This document shows positions 41,450 to 49,599 of a stretch of 64,000 bases of DNA, in pieces (the stretch's first letter is position 1; the number at the start of each line of letters is the position of its first letter). The notes beneath the pieces are model-generated. The model saw only the letters and a program-made list of their open reading frames with translations, ran no database searches and was not told where the DNA came from. Origin of the DNA: DASZZZ01 sp036260375 (GTDB taxonomy: Bacteria; Actinomycetota; CADDZG01; WHSQ01); contig DASZZZ010000018.1 of NCBI GenBank assembly GCA_036260375.1, positions 1 to 64,000 of the forward strand, written 5' to 3'. Both the position numbers and the translations under genes were made by a program.

Positions 41450-42183
41450 CTAGCCCCGGGCTCCGCGAGCGCGCCGGACAGCCACTCGTCGACGAGCGCG
41501 GCGACGGGCTCCGAGCCGCGCTCCGCGCACACCGCGTGCCCGTGACCTCGTGCCACCTCGAAGCGCGCGCCGAGGTGCACGGCGGTCCCGCGGTCGATGC
41601 GACCGCCGTCGTGGCGGTCGTCGAGCTCGCAGCCGACGACCAGGCCGGGCGCCGCGAGCGGCGGGACCCGGACGCGGTTCGCGTAGCGGTCGTTGAGCGC
41701 GACCGGGGACTCGGGGCCGAGACGCCGGTGGATCGTGGCGAGGCCGCCGAAGCAGTCCGCGGGCGCGCGGCGCCACCAGCGGTCGCGCATCTCGGCGACC
41801 GACGGCGGCGGTACCGGCGCGCCCTCGGGCACGAGCGGCAGCGGGGGCGGATCGGCGTCGGCCGGCGGCGACGGCCCGACGAGGACGTACGCGTCGGCCG
41901 ACGCGCGCGCCGCCGACGCGGCCGCGGCGAGTCCCCCGAGGCTGTGCGCGACGACGCCGATCGGCCGCGGCGCGGACGCCACCGTCGCGGCGAGGTCGCG
42001 CGCGTAGTCCTCGATCGACAGACGCGCGAACCGCGCCGGCGGCAGCCGGCGCGCGCCGTGCCCGGGCAGGTCGACTGCAACGACCGTGCGTCCGGGCCGT
42101 TCGAGCAACGGCAGCCACGCGTCCCAGAACCACGCTCCGTGCCACGCGCCGTGGACGAGCACGACGGTGTGCGCGCGCGTCAC
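41446..42183 (-). CDS. alpha/beta hydrolase
   Basis: A 245-residue alpha/beta hydrolase of the salicylate-esterase/hydroxynitrile-lyase-like type. Seen: VVLVHGAWHGAWFWDAWLPLLE (oxyanion loop), VDLPGHGARRLPP, nucleophile elbow VVAHSLGGLAAAASAA (Ser about 87), VVGCELDDRHDG (acid), and EVARGHGHAVCAERG (His). Last gene of the ABC operon (GTGA overlap with the permease), so it may release the active compound from an imported ester or amide. Confidence 0.85.
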   Translation of the reverse strand: MTRAHTVVLVHGAWHGAWFWDAWLPLLERPGRTVVAVDLPGHGARRLPPARFARLSIEDYARDLAATVASAPRPIGVVAHSLGGLAAAASAARASADAYVLVGPSPPADADPPPLPLVPEGAPVPPPSVAEMRDRWWRRAPADCFGGLATIHRRLGPESPVALNDRYANRVRVPPLAAPGLVVGCELDDRHDGGRIDRGTAVHLGARFEVARGHGHAVCAERGSEPVAALVDEWLSGALAEPGAS

Positions 42184-43058
42184 GCGCGCTCCATGCCCCA
42201 CCGCTGCGTCGTGGCTCGCTGCAGGAGCCGGAACGCGGTCTCCGCGGCGAGCCCGATGACGACGACGACGAGGATGCCGCCGAGCGCGTCGGTCGTCTCC
42301 AGCGACAGCCTGCGGTTGTTGATGAACCACCCGAGGCCGCCGGACGCGCCCGTGGCGCCGAACACGAGCTCCGCCGCGACGACGGTGCGCCACCCGTAGC
42401 CCCACGCGACGCGCAGCCCGGAGATGATGTTGGGCAGCGCGAGCGGGAGCAGGACGCGACCGAGGAGCGCGACGCCGCGCAGCTCGTAGTTGTGCGCGAC
42501 CCGCACGAGCAGCTCCGGCGCGGTCGAGAACCCCGTCGCCATCGTCGCCGCGAGCGGCCACACCATCGACATGACGACGACGAAGATCAGCGCGGCGCGG
42601 TTGAGCCCGAACCACAGGATCGCCATCGGCAGCAACGCGATCGACGGCAGCGGCTGGAAGACGCCCGTCACCGTGCTCAACAGGTCGCGGCCCCAGCGAT
42701 TGCCGATGCCCACGCTCGTCAGCGCGAGCGCGAGCGCGATGCTGATGCCGTAGGCCTCGAGCACGGTGCGCAGCGTCAGCCACGTGAGCCGCCACAGGAA
42801 CGGCTCGCCGCCGAACCCGAAGTTGCGCGCCATCGCGGCGAGCACGTCGCTCAGCGGCGGGAACAGCAGCGGGTCGACGCCGGCGACGCGCACCCACAGT
42901 TCCCACGTCGCCGCGATCGCGAGCACGATCGCGGGCTTGCGCAGAGCCGCGAGCGACGGAGCGCGCCGCGCCCGCTCCGGGCGCGCCGGCGGCGCGGCGT
43001 CGTCGGAGCCGGCCGCGTCGTCGTGGACGCGCGGGGGCCACGTGCGCGCCCGCGTCAC
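42180..43058 (-). CDS. nitrate/sulfonate-type ABC permease
   Basis: A 292-residue SsuC/TauC/ThiX-like permease with about six spans. Seen: ATWELWVRVAGVDPLLFPPLSDVLAAMARN at the N-terminus, LTSVGIGNRWGRDLLSTVTGVFQPLPSIALLPMAILWFGLNRAALIFVVVMSMVWPL, the EAA-loop region RVLLPLALPNIISGLRVAWGYGWRTVVAAELV, and GGLGWFINNRRL. GTGA overlaps on both sides lock it into the operon. Partner of the ATPase at 43055-43870. Confidence 0.92.
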   Translation of the reverse strand: MTRARTWPPRVHDDAAGSDDAAPPARPERARRAPSLAALRKPAIVLAIAATWELWVRVAGVDPLLFPPLSDVLAAMARNFGFGGEPFLWRLTWLTLRTVLEAYGISIALALALTSVGIGNRWGRDLLSTVTGVFQPLPSIALLPMAILWFGLNRAALIFVVVMSMVWPLAATMATGFSTAPELLVRVAHNYELRGVALLGRVLLPLALPNIISGLRVAWGYGWRTVVAAELVFGATGASGGLGWFINNRRLSLETTDALGGILVVVVIGLAAETAFRLLQRATTQRWGMERA

Positions 43059-43870
43059 GGCGAGCCATCCGACAACAGGGCGCGCAGGCGCGCCGCGACC
43101 TCGAGCCCGGCCGGGTCGGTGGGCGCCGCCCCGACGGTCGGGTTGCGCACGATCTCGCGCACCCGTCCCGGGCCCGGCGTCATGACGAGGATCCTGTGGC
43201 CGAGGTGGACGGCCTCGAGCACGTCGTGCGTCACGAACACGATCGTGGTGCGCTCCTCCTCCCAGATGCGGTTGAGCTCGCGCTGCATGCGCTCGCGGTT
43301 GAGCGCGTCGAGCGCGCCGAACGGCTCGTCCATCAGCAGCATCTGTGGCGACAGCGCGAACGCGCGCGCGATCGCGGCGCGCTGCTTCTGTCCCCCCGAG
43401 AGCGTGTGCGGGTGCTGCGTCGACTGCGCGCCGAGGCCGACGAGCTCGACGTAGCGCCGCGCCCGCTCGGCGAGCTCGGAGCGCGACGCCCTGGGCCACC
43501 GGCGCCGCAGCGCGAACGTGACGTTGTCGAGCACGGTCTTCCACGGGAACAGCTGTCCGAAGTCCTGGAACACCATGACGCGCTCGAGCGACGGCCGCGC
43601 CACGGCCTCTCCGTGGACGACGATCGATCCCGACGTGAGCTGCACGAAGCCGCCGAGCGCCGCGAGCAGCGTCGACTTGCCGCATCCCGACGGGCCCAGG
43701 ATGACGAACTTCTCGTTGGCGACGATCTCGGCGGAGAGCGACTCGACGGCCCGGACGCTGCCGCCAGGGCCGTCGTAGTCGATCGTCACGTCGTGCAGGA
43801 CCGCGGTCGCGCGCGCGGCGCCGTCGTCGCCGCCGGTCGCGCGCGCTCGGGTGGGGGAGGGCCGGCTCAC
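43055..43870 (-). CDS. nitrate/sulfonate-type ABC ATPase
   Basis: A 271-residue SsuB/TauB-like ATPase. Seen: ILGPSGCGKSTLLAALGG (Walker A), VMVFQDFGQLFPWKTVLDNV (Q-loop), HTLSGGQKQRAAIARAFALSPQMLLMDEPFGALD (signature, Walker B, D-loop), VFVTHDVLEAVHLG (H-loop). GTG start overlaps the upstream binding-protein stop. Confidence 0.93.
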   Translation of the reverse strand: MSRPSPTRARATGGDDGAARATAVLHDVTIDYDGPGGSVRAVESLSAEIVANEKFVILGPSGCGKSTLLAALGGFVQLTSGSIVVHGEAVARPSLERVMVFQDFGQLFPWKTVLDNVTFALRRRWPRASRSELAERARRYVELVGLGAQSTQHPHTLSGGQKQRAAIARAFALSPQMLLMDEPFGALDALNRERMQRELNRIWEEERTTIVFVTHDVLEAVHLGHRILVMTPGPGRVREIVRNPTVGAAPTDPAGLEVAARLRALLSDGSP

Positions 43871-44949
43871 CAGTTCGACCCGGCCTCCTCCGGATAGAAG
43901 TAGAAGTCCTCCGCCCCCGTGTACCGCTTGTCGATCGCGCCGAGCTCGGTGAGCAGCTCGGCGTGGTGGCGCAGGCCCGCGTCGCTCGTTATCGCGTGGA
44001 AGATGCCCGAGTCGAGGTACGCCTCGAAGTCGCTCGCGGGGACGGGCTGGTCGCTGTCGCGCGTCGCGCGCGCGAGCAGCTTGGCCGCCTCGGACGGGTT
44101 GTCGTTCATCCACTCGACCGTCTGCCGGAAGATGTCGGCGACGGCGCGCACGAGCTCCGGATGCTTCTGCTCGAACGACGACAGCGCGCACACGCCGAGC
44201 GGGTAGAGCTCGCCGTCGTACGCCTCGGAGAAGCTGGAGATCTTCTTCATGCCCTCCTCCTGCAGGCGCAGCGCGAAGTCCGTGCTCGCGAAGTGCGCGT
44301 CGAGCTGCCCGCCGAGCAACGCCTGCGCGGCATCGGGGTGCGCGAGGTCGACCCAGTTGCGGTCGAGCGCCTTGGGGTCGCGGCCGTCGTCGGCGAGCAG
44401 CTTCTGCACCGCGTAGTACTGCCCCGTCCGGGGGCCGGGCGCGATCGACATGTCGGTGCCGACGAGGTCGAACACGGAGTCGGGGCCGTCGGGGCGCACC
44501 ATGAGCCACGCGTCGAACGACGACACCATCTGCACGACCTTCCAGTCGACGCCGGCGTCCCACGACACGACGATCGGGTCGGCCCCGCACGCGGGGAAGT
44601 CGAGGTCGCCGGCGAGCATCGCGGCGCTCTGGTCCGACGTCGACGCGATCTCGAACCACTTGACCTCGACGTTGGGGTACTTCTTCTCGAACACTTGGAG
44701 CTCGCGCGCGAGCTGTATCGGCGCGTACGTGATGCCGAACCCGTGCGCGAGCCGGATCGTGCCGCTGAGTCCCTCGTCCACGTCGGTCTCGAAGCCGTCG
44801 GCGACGCGCACCGTGCGCGCCCGGCCCCCCTCGTCGCTCGTGCGCTGGAGACCGCCGTCGTCGCCGCACGCCGCGAGCACGACGAGCGCCAGTGCGACTG
44901 CGGGCGCGAGCGCGCGCGACACGGTCCCGGCTTTGGCGTCAATCGTCAT
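43867..44949 (-). CDS. nitrate/sulfonate-type ABC substrate-binding lipoprotein
   Basis: A 360-residue NMT1/TauA-like binding protein. The signal and lipobox LVVLAAC end near residue 28. Seen: GTIRLAHGFGITYAPIQLARELQVFEKKYPNVEVKWFEI, MLAGDLDFPACGADPIVV, SIAPGPRTGQYYAVQKLLAD, and AQALLGGQLDAHFASTDFALRL. These proteins bind taurine, alkanesulfonates, nitrate or thiamine precursors; the ligand here is unknown. First gene of the second ABC set. Confidence 0.9.
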   Translation of the reverse strand: MTIDAKAGTVSRALAPAVALALVVLAACGDDGGLQRTSDEGGRARTVRVADGFETDVDEGLSGTIRLAHGFGITYAPIQLARELQVFEKKYPNVEVKWFEIASTSDQSAAMLAGDLDFPACGADPIVVSWDAGVDWKVVQMVSSFDAWLMVRPDGPDSVFDLVGTDMSIAPGPRTGQYYAVQKLLADDGRDPKALDRNWVDLAHPDAAQALLGGQLDAHFASTDFALRLQEEGMKKISSFSEAYDGELYPLGVCALSSFEQKHPELVRAVADIFRQTVEWMNDNPSEAAKLLARATRDSDQPVPASDFEAYLDSGIFHAITSDAGLRHHAELLTELGAIDKRYTGAEDFYFYPEEAGSNW

Positions 44950-44997
44950 CGCAGCCCCCTTCGCCCGCGCCGCGCCGGCGCCGCCGCGCCGCGCGCG

Positions 44998-46041
44998 CTA
45001 GCCGTCGTCCTCGACGAACTCGTTCGTGTACGTCTGCGACAGGTCGACGTCCGCGTCGGCGACCTCCGGCACGGACAGCGACAGGACCTCGTGGACGGCC
45101 GTCGCGCCCTCTTCCTGCATGGCGCCGTCCTGCGTGTACATCGGGATCGTCTTGGTGATGCCCTGGAGGTAGCCCTCGGGGTCGCCGCCCTGGAACGACT
45201 CGGGCATCGCCTCCATGACCTCCTCGGGCGAGTGGGTCGAGATCCACTCGAGCGCGCGCGCCACCGCGCGCGCGAGCTTCCCGACGGTCTCGCGGTTGTT
45301 CTCGAGCCACTCGGACGTCGTGTAGAGGACCGCGCCCGGGTACATCGCGGTGCCGAAGACCTCCTCGACGCCCTCGGCGGTGCGCGTGTCGGCGAGGATG
45401 TCGAGGCCGCCGGCGCGCTGCTCGAGGACGCTCACCGCGGGCTCGACCATGACCGCGGCGTCGACCTTGCCCTTCTCCATCGCGGCGACCGCGGTCGACG
45501 TCGTGCCGATCGCCACGACGCTCGCGGCGTCGGGTTCCATGCCGTTCTGGGCCAACAGGTACTTGAGGAACAGGTCGGTCGACGAGCCCGGCGCGCTCAC
45601 GCCGACGACCCCGCCGTCGAGGTCCTCGAGCGACGTCACGTCGTCCTTGGCCGGCGACGCGGCGAGCACGAGACCGGGGTACTGCTGCATGGTCACGAAC
45701 GCTTGGAGCGAGCGGTTCTGCGCCGCCATCTGGATCGTGTGGTCGTAGAAGCCGGACACTACGTCGGCGCTCCCGCCGAGCAGCGACTGCAGCGCCTCCG
45801 AGCCGCCCTCGAAGTCCTCGATCTTCAGCTCGATGCCCTCGTCCTCGTAGAAGCCGAGCTCGTTCGCGAGGATCGACGGGAGCACGGGCAGAGCGACCTG
45901 CCCGCCGACGGCGAGCGTCACCTCGGTCGTCCCACCGCCGTTCTCGGAGCTCGCCTCCGCGTCGGGCGTGTCCCGGCACGCGGCCGGTACGAACAGCAAC
46001 AGCGCGAGCACGGCGCCCGCGGCCCTACGCATCGTCGTCAT
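44998..46041 (-). CDS. nitrate/sulfonate-type ABC substrate-binding lipoprotein
   Basis: A 347-residue NMT1/SsuA-like binding protein with lipobox VPAAC. Seen: VTLAVGGQVALPVLPSILANELGFYEDEGIELKIEDFEGGSEALQSLLGGSADVVSGFYDHTIQ, ASPAKDDVTSLEDLDGGVVGVSAPGSSTDLFLKYLLAQNG, and AAVMVEPAVSVLEQRAGG. ATG 46041 set by GGGGGGAGG six bases upstream. It belongs to the ATPase/permease pair at 46069-47737 and is only distantly like its neighbour at 43867. Confidence 0.9.
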   Translation of the reverse strand: MTTMRRAAGAVLALLLFVPAACRDTPDAEASSENGGGTTEVTLAVGGQVALPVLPSILANELGFYEDEGIELKIEDFEGGSEALQSLLGGSADVVSGFYDHTIQMAAQNRSLQAFVTMQQYPGLVLAASPAKDDVTSLEDLDGGVVGVSAPGSSTDLFLKYLLAQNGMEPDAASVVAIGTTSTAVAAMEKGKVDAAVMVEPAVSVLEQRAGGLDILADTRTAEGVEEVFGTAMYPGAVLYTTSEWLENNRETVGKLARAVARALEWISTHSPEEVMEAMPESFQGGDPEGYLQGITKTIPMYTQDGAMQEEGATAVHEVLSLSVPEVADADVDLSQTYTNEFVEDDG

Positions 46042-46068
46042 GCGACGCCTCCCCCCCTGGACCAACCG

Positions 46069-46932
46069 TCACGCCGCCAGACGACCCCGCACGGGTGCGT
46101 CTGGTTTCCAACGAAGCAACCGTCGTTCGACACGGCCGACGCCCCAGTCGACGACCACGACGACCGCCATCAGCACCGCCATCCCGGCGAACACGCTCGT
46201 CGTGTCGAACACCCCCTCCGCCTGCGAGATGAGGTAGCCGATACCGCGCGACGCACCGAGGTACTCGCCGACGACCGCGCCCACGATCGCGAAGCCGACG
46301 CTGACCTGGAGGCTCGAGAAGATCCACGTCAGCGCGCTCGGCATGAGCACGTGCCGCACGAGCTGTCGCTCGGTCGCGCCCAGCATGCGGACGTTGTCGA
46401 CGAGCACGGCGTCGATGTCCCGGACGCCGCGAAACGTGTTGAAGAACACGATGAAGAACACGATCGTCACGCCGAGCGCGACCTTGGACCAGATGCCGAG
46501 CCCGAACCACAGCAGCAGGATCGGCGCCAGGATCACGCGCGGCATCGCGTTCAGCATGTGGATGTAGGGCTCCAGCAGCCGCGCGAGGAAGTCGACGCGC
46601 GCGAGCAGGACTCCGAGCACGACGCCGAGGCCGACGCCGATCGCGAACGCGAGGAACGCCTCCTGCAGCGTGACGAAGAGGTGTTGCCACACGAAACCCG
46701 TCGACACCCATTCCCAGATGCGGACCGCGATGTCGGTCGGCCGGCTGACGAAGAACGGATCTACGAATCCCGCGCTGGCGGCCCCCTCCCACGCGGCGAC
46801 GATCACGAGCCCGAGGGCGACCTGCCACACGATCATGGGCACCGGCCGGCGCGCGCGCGGCGCGGCCGCCGGCGCGTGGCGCGCCGCCGCGTCGGCCCGG
46901 GGCAGCGACTCAGTCCGTTCCGCCGCTCGCAT
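46069..46932 (-). CDS. nitrate/sulfonate-type ABC permease
   Basis: A 287-residue permease of the same type as 42180-43058. Seen: LVIVAAWEGAASAGFVDPFFVSRPTDIAVRIW, GVGLGVVLGVLLARVDFLARLLEPYIHMLNAMPRVILAPILLLWFGLGIWSKVALG, EAA-like LGATERQLVRHVLMPSALTWIFSSLQVSVGFAIVGAVVGEYLGASRGIGYLI. Its start overlaps the ATPase gene by 23 bases. Confidence 0.92.
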   Translation of the reverse strand: MRAAERTESLPRADAAARHAPAAAPRARRPVPMIVWQVALGLVIVAAWEGAASAGFVDPFFVSRPTDIAVRIWEWVSTGFVWQHLFVTLQEAFLAFAIGVGLGVVLGVLLARVDFLARLLEPYIHMLNAMPRVILAPILLLWFGLGIWSKVALGVTIVFFIVFFNTFRGVRDIDAVLVDNVRMLGATERQLVRHVLMPSALTWIFSSLQVSVGFAIVGAVVGEYLGASRGIGYLISQAEGVFDTTSVFAGMAVLMAVVVVVDWGVGRVERRLLRWKPDAPVRGRLAA

Positions 46933-47737
46933 AGCTCCGCAACACCTCGTCCCTCAACGTCGCCCAGATCGAGCCGTAGAGCTCGACGAATCCCGGGTCG
47001 GTTCGAATGTCGAGCAGGTCGCGCGGGCGGGACAGGCGCACGGGGTAGCGGCCCACGACCGTGCTCGCCGGGCCCGCCGACATGACGACGACCTCGTCGG
47101 CGAGCGCGATCGCCTCCTCGAGGTCGTGGGTGACGAAGACGACCGTCTTGCGCGCCGCCGACCACACGCGCAGCAGCTCCGCCTGCATCAGGCGCCGCGT
47201 CTGGACGTCGAGGGCGCCGAACGGCTCGTCCATCAGCATGATGTCGGGATCGACGATCCAGCTCTGTGCGATCGCGGCGCGCTTGCGCATGCCGCCGCTC
47301 AGCTGGAACGGGTAACAGTCGGCGAACTCCGACAGCCCGACGCGGCGGAGCCATTCGTCGCTGCGCTCGCGCACCTCGTCGGCGTCGACGCCTCGGAGCG
47401 AGAGCCCGAGCCGGACGTTCCCGGCGACCGTCTTCCACGGCAGGAGGGCGTCCTGCTGGAAGATGTACGCGGCCCGCCGGTTGATGCCCGAGAGCGGCTC
47501 GGAGAAGACCTCGATGCTTCCGGCGCTGCAGGGCGTCAGCCCCGCGGTCATGTTGAGCAGCGTCGACTTGCCGCATCCGCTCGGACCGACGACCGTCGTG
47601 AACGAGCCCTGCGGCACGTCGAACGTGACGTCGTCGACCGCGGTGTAGCTGCCATTCGCGGACGAGAACCGTTTCGTGACGCCCTCGAACCGGACGGCGA
47701 CGCCGGTTGCTCGGGCGGACGCGACCTGCGACTGCAA
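46910..47737 (-). CDS. nitrate/sulfonate-type ABC ATPase
   Basis: A 275-residue ATPase. Seen: VVGPSGCGKSTLLNMTAGL (Walker A), AYIFQQDALLPWKTVAGNV (Q-loop), FQLSGGMRKRAAIAQSWIVDPDIMLMDEPFGALD (signature, Walker B), VFVTHDLEEAIALAD (H-loop), and the SsuB/TauB-type GRYPVRLSRPRDLLDIRTDPGFVELYGSIW ending. The apparent start is TTG with AAAGGGGA eight bases upstream; GTG at residue 5 is an alternative. Confidence 0.92.
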   Translation of the reverse strand: MQSQVASARATGVAVRFEGVTKRFSSANGSYTAVDDVTFDVPQGSFTTVVGPSGCGKSTLLNMTAGLTPCSAGSIEVFSEPLSGINRRAAYIFQQDALLPWKTVAGNVRLGLSLRGVDADEVRERSDEWLRRVGLSEFADCYPFQLSGGMRKRAAIAQSWIVDPDIMLMDEPFGALDVQTRRLMQAELLRVWSAARKTVVFVTHDLEEAIALADEVVVMSAGPASTVVGRYPVRLSRPRDLLDIRTDPGFVELYGSIWATLRDEVLRSYASGGTD

Positions 47738-47759
47738 GACGTGGTCCCCTTTCGGGCGT

Positions 47760-48407
47760 CTACTTCACGCGCTCCTGGACGACGACGTCGGGAGCGATCA
47801 CTCGCACCGAGCGCTCGTGGACGACCCCGGTGCGGATGATCACGGGCGGGCTCTGCGTCGTGTCGACGATGGTCGTCGGACGGTTGATCGGACTGAGCGG
47901 GCCCTCGATGACGGCGTCGATCTCGGCGCCGGCGCGCTCGGCGAACGTCAACGCCTCGTCGAGCGAGATCGCCGGCTCGGTGCCGGAGATGTTCGCGGAG
48001 CTGGACACCACCGGCACCCCGGCGCGCGCGGGGAGCTCGTAGCCGAGCTCGTCGAGGCTCGCGAGGAGAACGGTGTCCTTGCCGGCGGTGACGAAGTCGG
48101 GCACCGTCTCGGGGTTCTTCTTCACGATGACGCCGAGGAAGCCCGGCCAGAACGCCTCCACGAGCCGCGACGCGAGGTCGTTGAGCTCGCCGTAGCGCGC
48201 CGCGTCGTCGCGGTCGAGCGCGAGGACGAGGAGGGCCTCGTTCGGGTCGCGTCGCTTGGCGGCGTACACGCGCCGTACCGCGTCCTCGTCGAGCGCGTTC
48301 GTGCAGAGCCCGTACCACACGGGGCTGGGCCACACGACGAGCTTGCCCTCGCGGATGTAGCGCGCCGCCTTGTCGATGCCCTCGGGCGTCTGCTTGAGGA
48401 TGTCCAT
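47760..48407 (-). CDS. TsaC/Sua5/YrdC-like protein heading the ABC operon
   Basis: A 215-residue YrdC-fold protein. Authentic TsaC/Sua5 makes threonylcarbamoyl-AMP for tRNA modification. Seen: YIREGKLVVWPSPVWYGLCTNALDEDAV, where the usual PTETVYGLG reads PSPVWYGLC; VYAAKRRDPNEALLVLAL (K-x-R-like); FWPGFLGVIVKKNPETVPDFVTAGKDTVLLA; and PVVSSSANISGTEPA (SxN motif kept). The altered threonine-binding motif and its place ahead of two importers suggest a paralogue with a different substrate, but a role as the TsaC of this genome is not excluded. ATG with GAGGAGGG upstream. Confidence 0.82.
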   Translation of the reverse strand: MDILKQTPEGIDKAARYIREGKLVVWPSPVWYGLCTNALDEDAVRRVYAAKRRDPNEALLVLALDRDDAARYGELNDLASRLVEAFWPGFLGVIVKKNPETVPDFVTAGKDTVLLASLDELGYELPARAGVPVVSSSANISGTEPAISLDEALTFAERAGAEIDAVIEGPLSPINRPTTIVDTTQSPPVIIRTGVVHERSVRVIAPDVVVQERVK

Positions 48408-48596
48408 GCTCGCCCTCCTCGTCTAGGCCATCCGGACGCGTGATCGTCCCGATCCCCTCGGGAGGAGCGTTGCGGGTCGTGGACGCTGCCGGACCGTGCC
48501 GCGCCGTCCCGCCGCGGACGGCGACCCGCGCGACGCGTCGCACGTGCTTGCGTAGACGTTCCCCCCTGGGGTCGCGGAAGTTGCTTCCAACGACCT

Positions 48597-48616
48597 GTCG
48601 AGTACGTTTACTCGAC
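48597..48616. promoter_or_regulatory. operator-like inverted repeat
   Basis: GTCGAGTA-N4-TACTCGAC is a perfect 8-bp inverted repeat upstream of the TsaC-like/ABC operon and downstream of the regulator gene. The half-site ACTCGAC recurs upstream of the regulator (49567-49573, minus strand) and in the metE/ahcY divergent region (52642-52648). Confidence 0.4.
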
Positions 48617-48687
48617 TCCCGTGTGCATGTCGATGACTTGCGCTGGCACTCACACGACACATCGACGGCACGGCGGTGCCACCGTGG

Positions 48688-49410
48688 TCACTTCACGAGC
48701 GCGCCGTCGTGGGCGGCGCCCGACGACGACAACAGACCCCAGCGCGTCGCCTGCAGCAGCGCCTCCGTCCGGCTCGTCGCGCCCATGCGGCGGTAGAGGT
48801 CGCGCAGGATGCGGAACATCGTGCGGCGTGAGTACCCGGCCTCGTCGGCGAGCTGCTCGATCGTGAGACCGCCGGCCATGGCGCGCAGCCAGTCGATCTC
48901 CTCGTCGCGCAGACGCGTCGCCTCCGGCGCGACGTCGGCCTCCGACACGATCCGGCGCGCGACCTCGGCGGGCAGCAGCGTGCGGCGGTCGAGCGCCTGA
49001 CGGATCACCGCGACGATCTCCTCGACCGGGGCGTCGCGTGCGACCGGCGCCGACGCGCCCGCCTGCAGCGCGGCCCGGTAGTCGGCCGGACGTGCGTCGG
49101 GCAGCAGGGCGGCGATCACGAGGCCGTTGCGGAGCCGGCGAAGGGAGCTGACGAGCGAGAGGTCCTCGATCGTCGACAGCGAGATCACGACGACGCCGTG
49201 CCGGTGCGTCGACGCCCACTGCAGCAGGTCGTCGGGCTCCTCGGCCGCGAAGCCGAGCTCGCCGAGCGCCGCGACGAGCCCCTTGCGGAACATCGGCGCC
49301 GGAGCCGACACCGCGATCGGGACGGTCGCGTGTCCGGACGCGCACGAGCCGATGCCGTGCAACCGCTCGTGGTCCGCGACGCCGTTCGCCGGCGCGCGCT
49401 TCGGCTCCAC
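48688..49410 (-). CDS. LuxR-type regulator with degenerate receiver domain
   Basis: About 240 residues. The C-terminus is a LuxR/NarL helix-turn-helix: RDEEIDWLRAMAGGLTIEQLADEAGYSRRTMFRILRDLYRRMG. The N-terminus has the receiver fold (PIAVSAPAPMFRKGLVAALGELGF), but the acidic pair (DDH) reads SAPA, the phosphorylated Asp position lies in VVVISLSTIE, and the Lys loop is PVARD, so phosphorylation is unlikely. GTG 49410 is preferred because a promoter -10 box covers the earlier TTG (49530). It sits between the ABC operon and the methionine-cycle genes and probably controls them. Confidence 0.8.
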   Translation of the reverse strand: MEPKRAPANGVADHERLHGIGSCASGHATVPIAVSAPAPMFRKGLVAALGELGFAAEEPDDLLQWASTHRHGVVVISLSTIEDLSLVSSLRRLRNGLVIAALLPDARPADYRAALQAGASAPVARDAPVEEIVAVIRQALDRRTLLPAEVARRIVSEADVAPEATRLRDEEIDWLRAMAGGLTIEQLADEAGYSRRTMFRILRDLYRRMGATSRTEALLQATRWGLLSSSGAAHDGALVK

Positions 49411-49529
49411 CTGACCGATGCCCCCCCACGCGGGGCGCGACACGACGCCGACACCCCGAGCGATCGACCCCCACGGTCCCGTGCGGAAGCGCCTCCCCGC
49501 CCCGGACCGTTCCGACGATACGTCCCGCA

Positions 49530-49559
49530 ATGTTGGCAGCGAGGTTATGCAATTGTCAA
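49530..49559 (-). promoter_or_regulatory. promoter of the LuxR-type regulator
   Basis: On the minus strand a perfect -35 TTGACA (49559-49554) and CAACAT (49535-49530) are 18 bases apart. An ACTCGACTCCC element lies directly upstream of the -35 box. Confidence 0.55.
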
Positions 49560-49599
49560 CTGGGGAGTCGAGTCCGAGGCGCCTGTGGCGGCCGCGCTC

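Noticed and set aside
43963..47085. A 1040-codon open frame on the plus strand
   Set aside because: It lies antisense to three or more convincing ABC transporter genes and has shadow composition.
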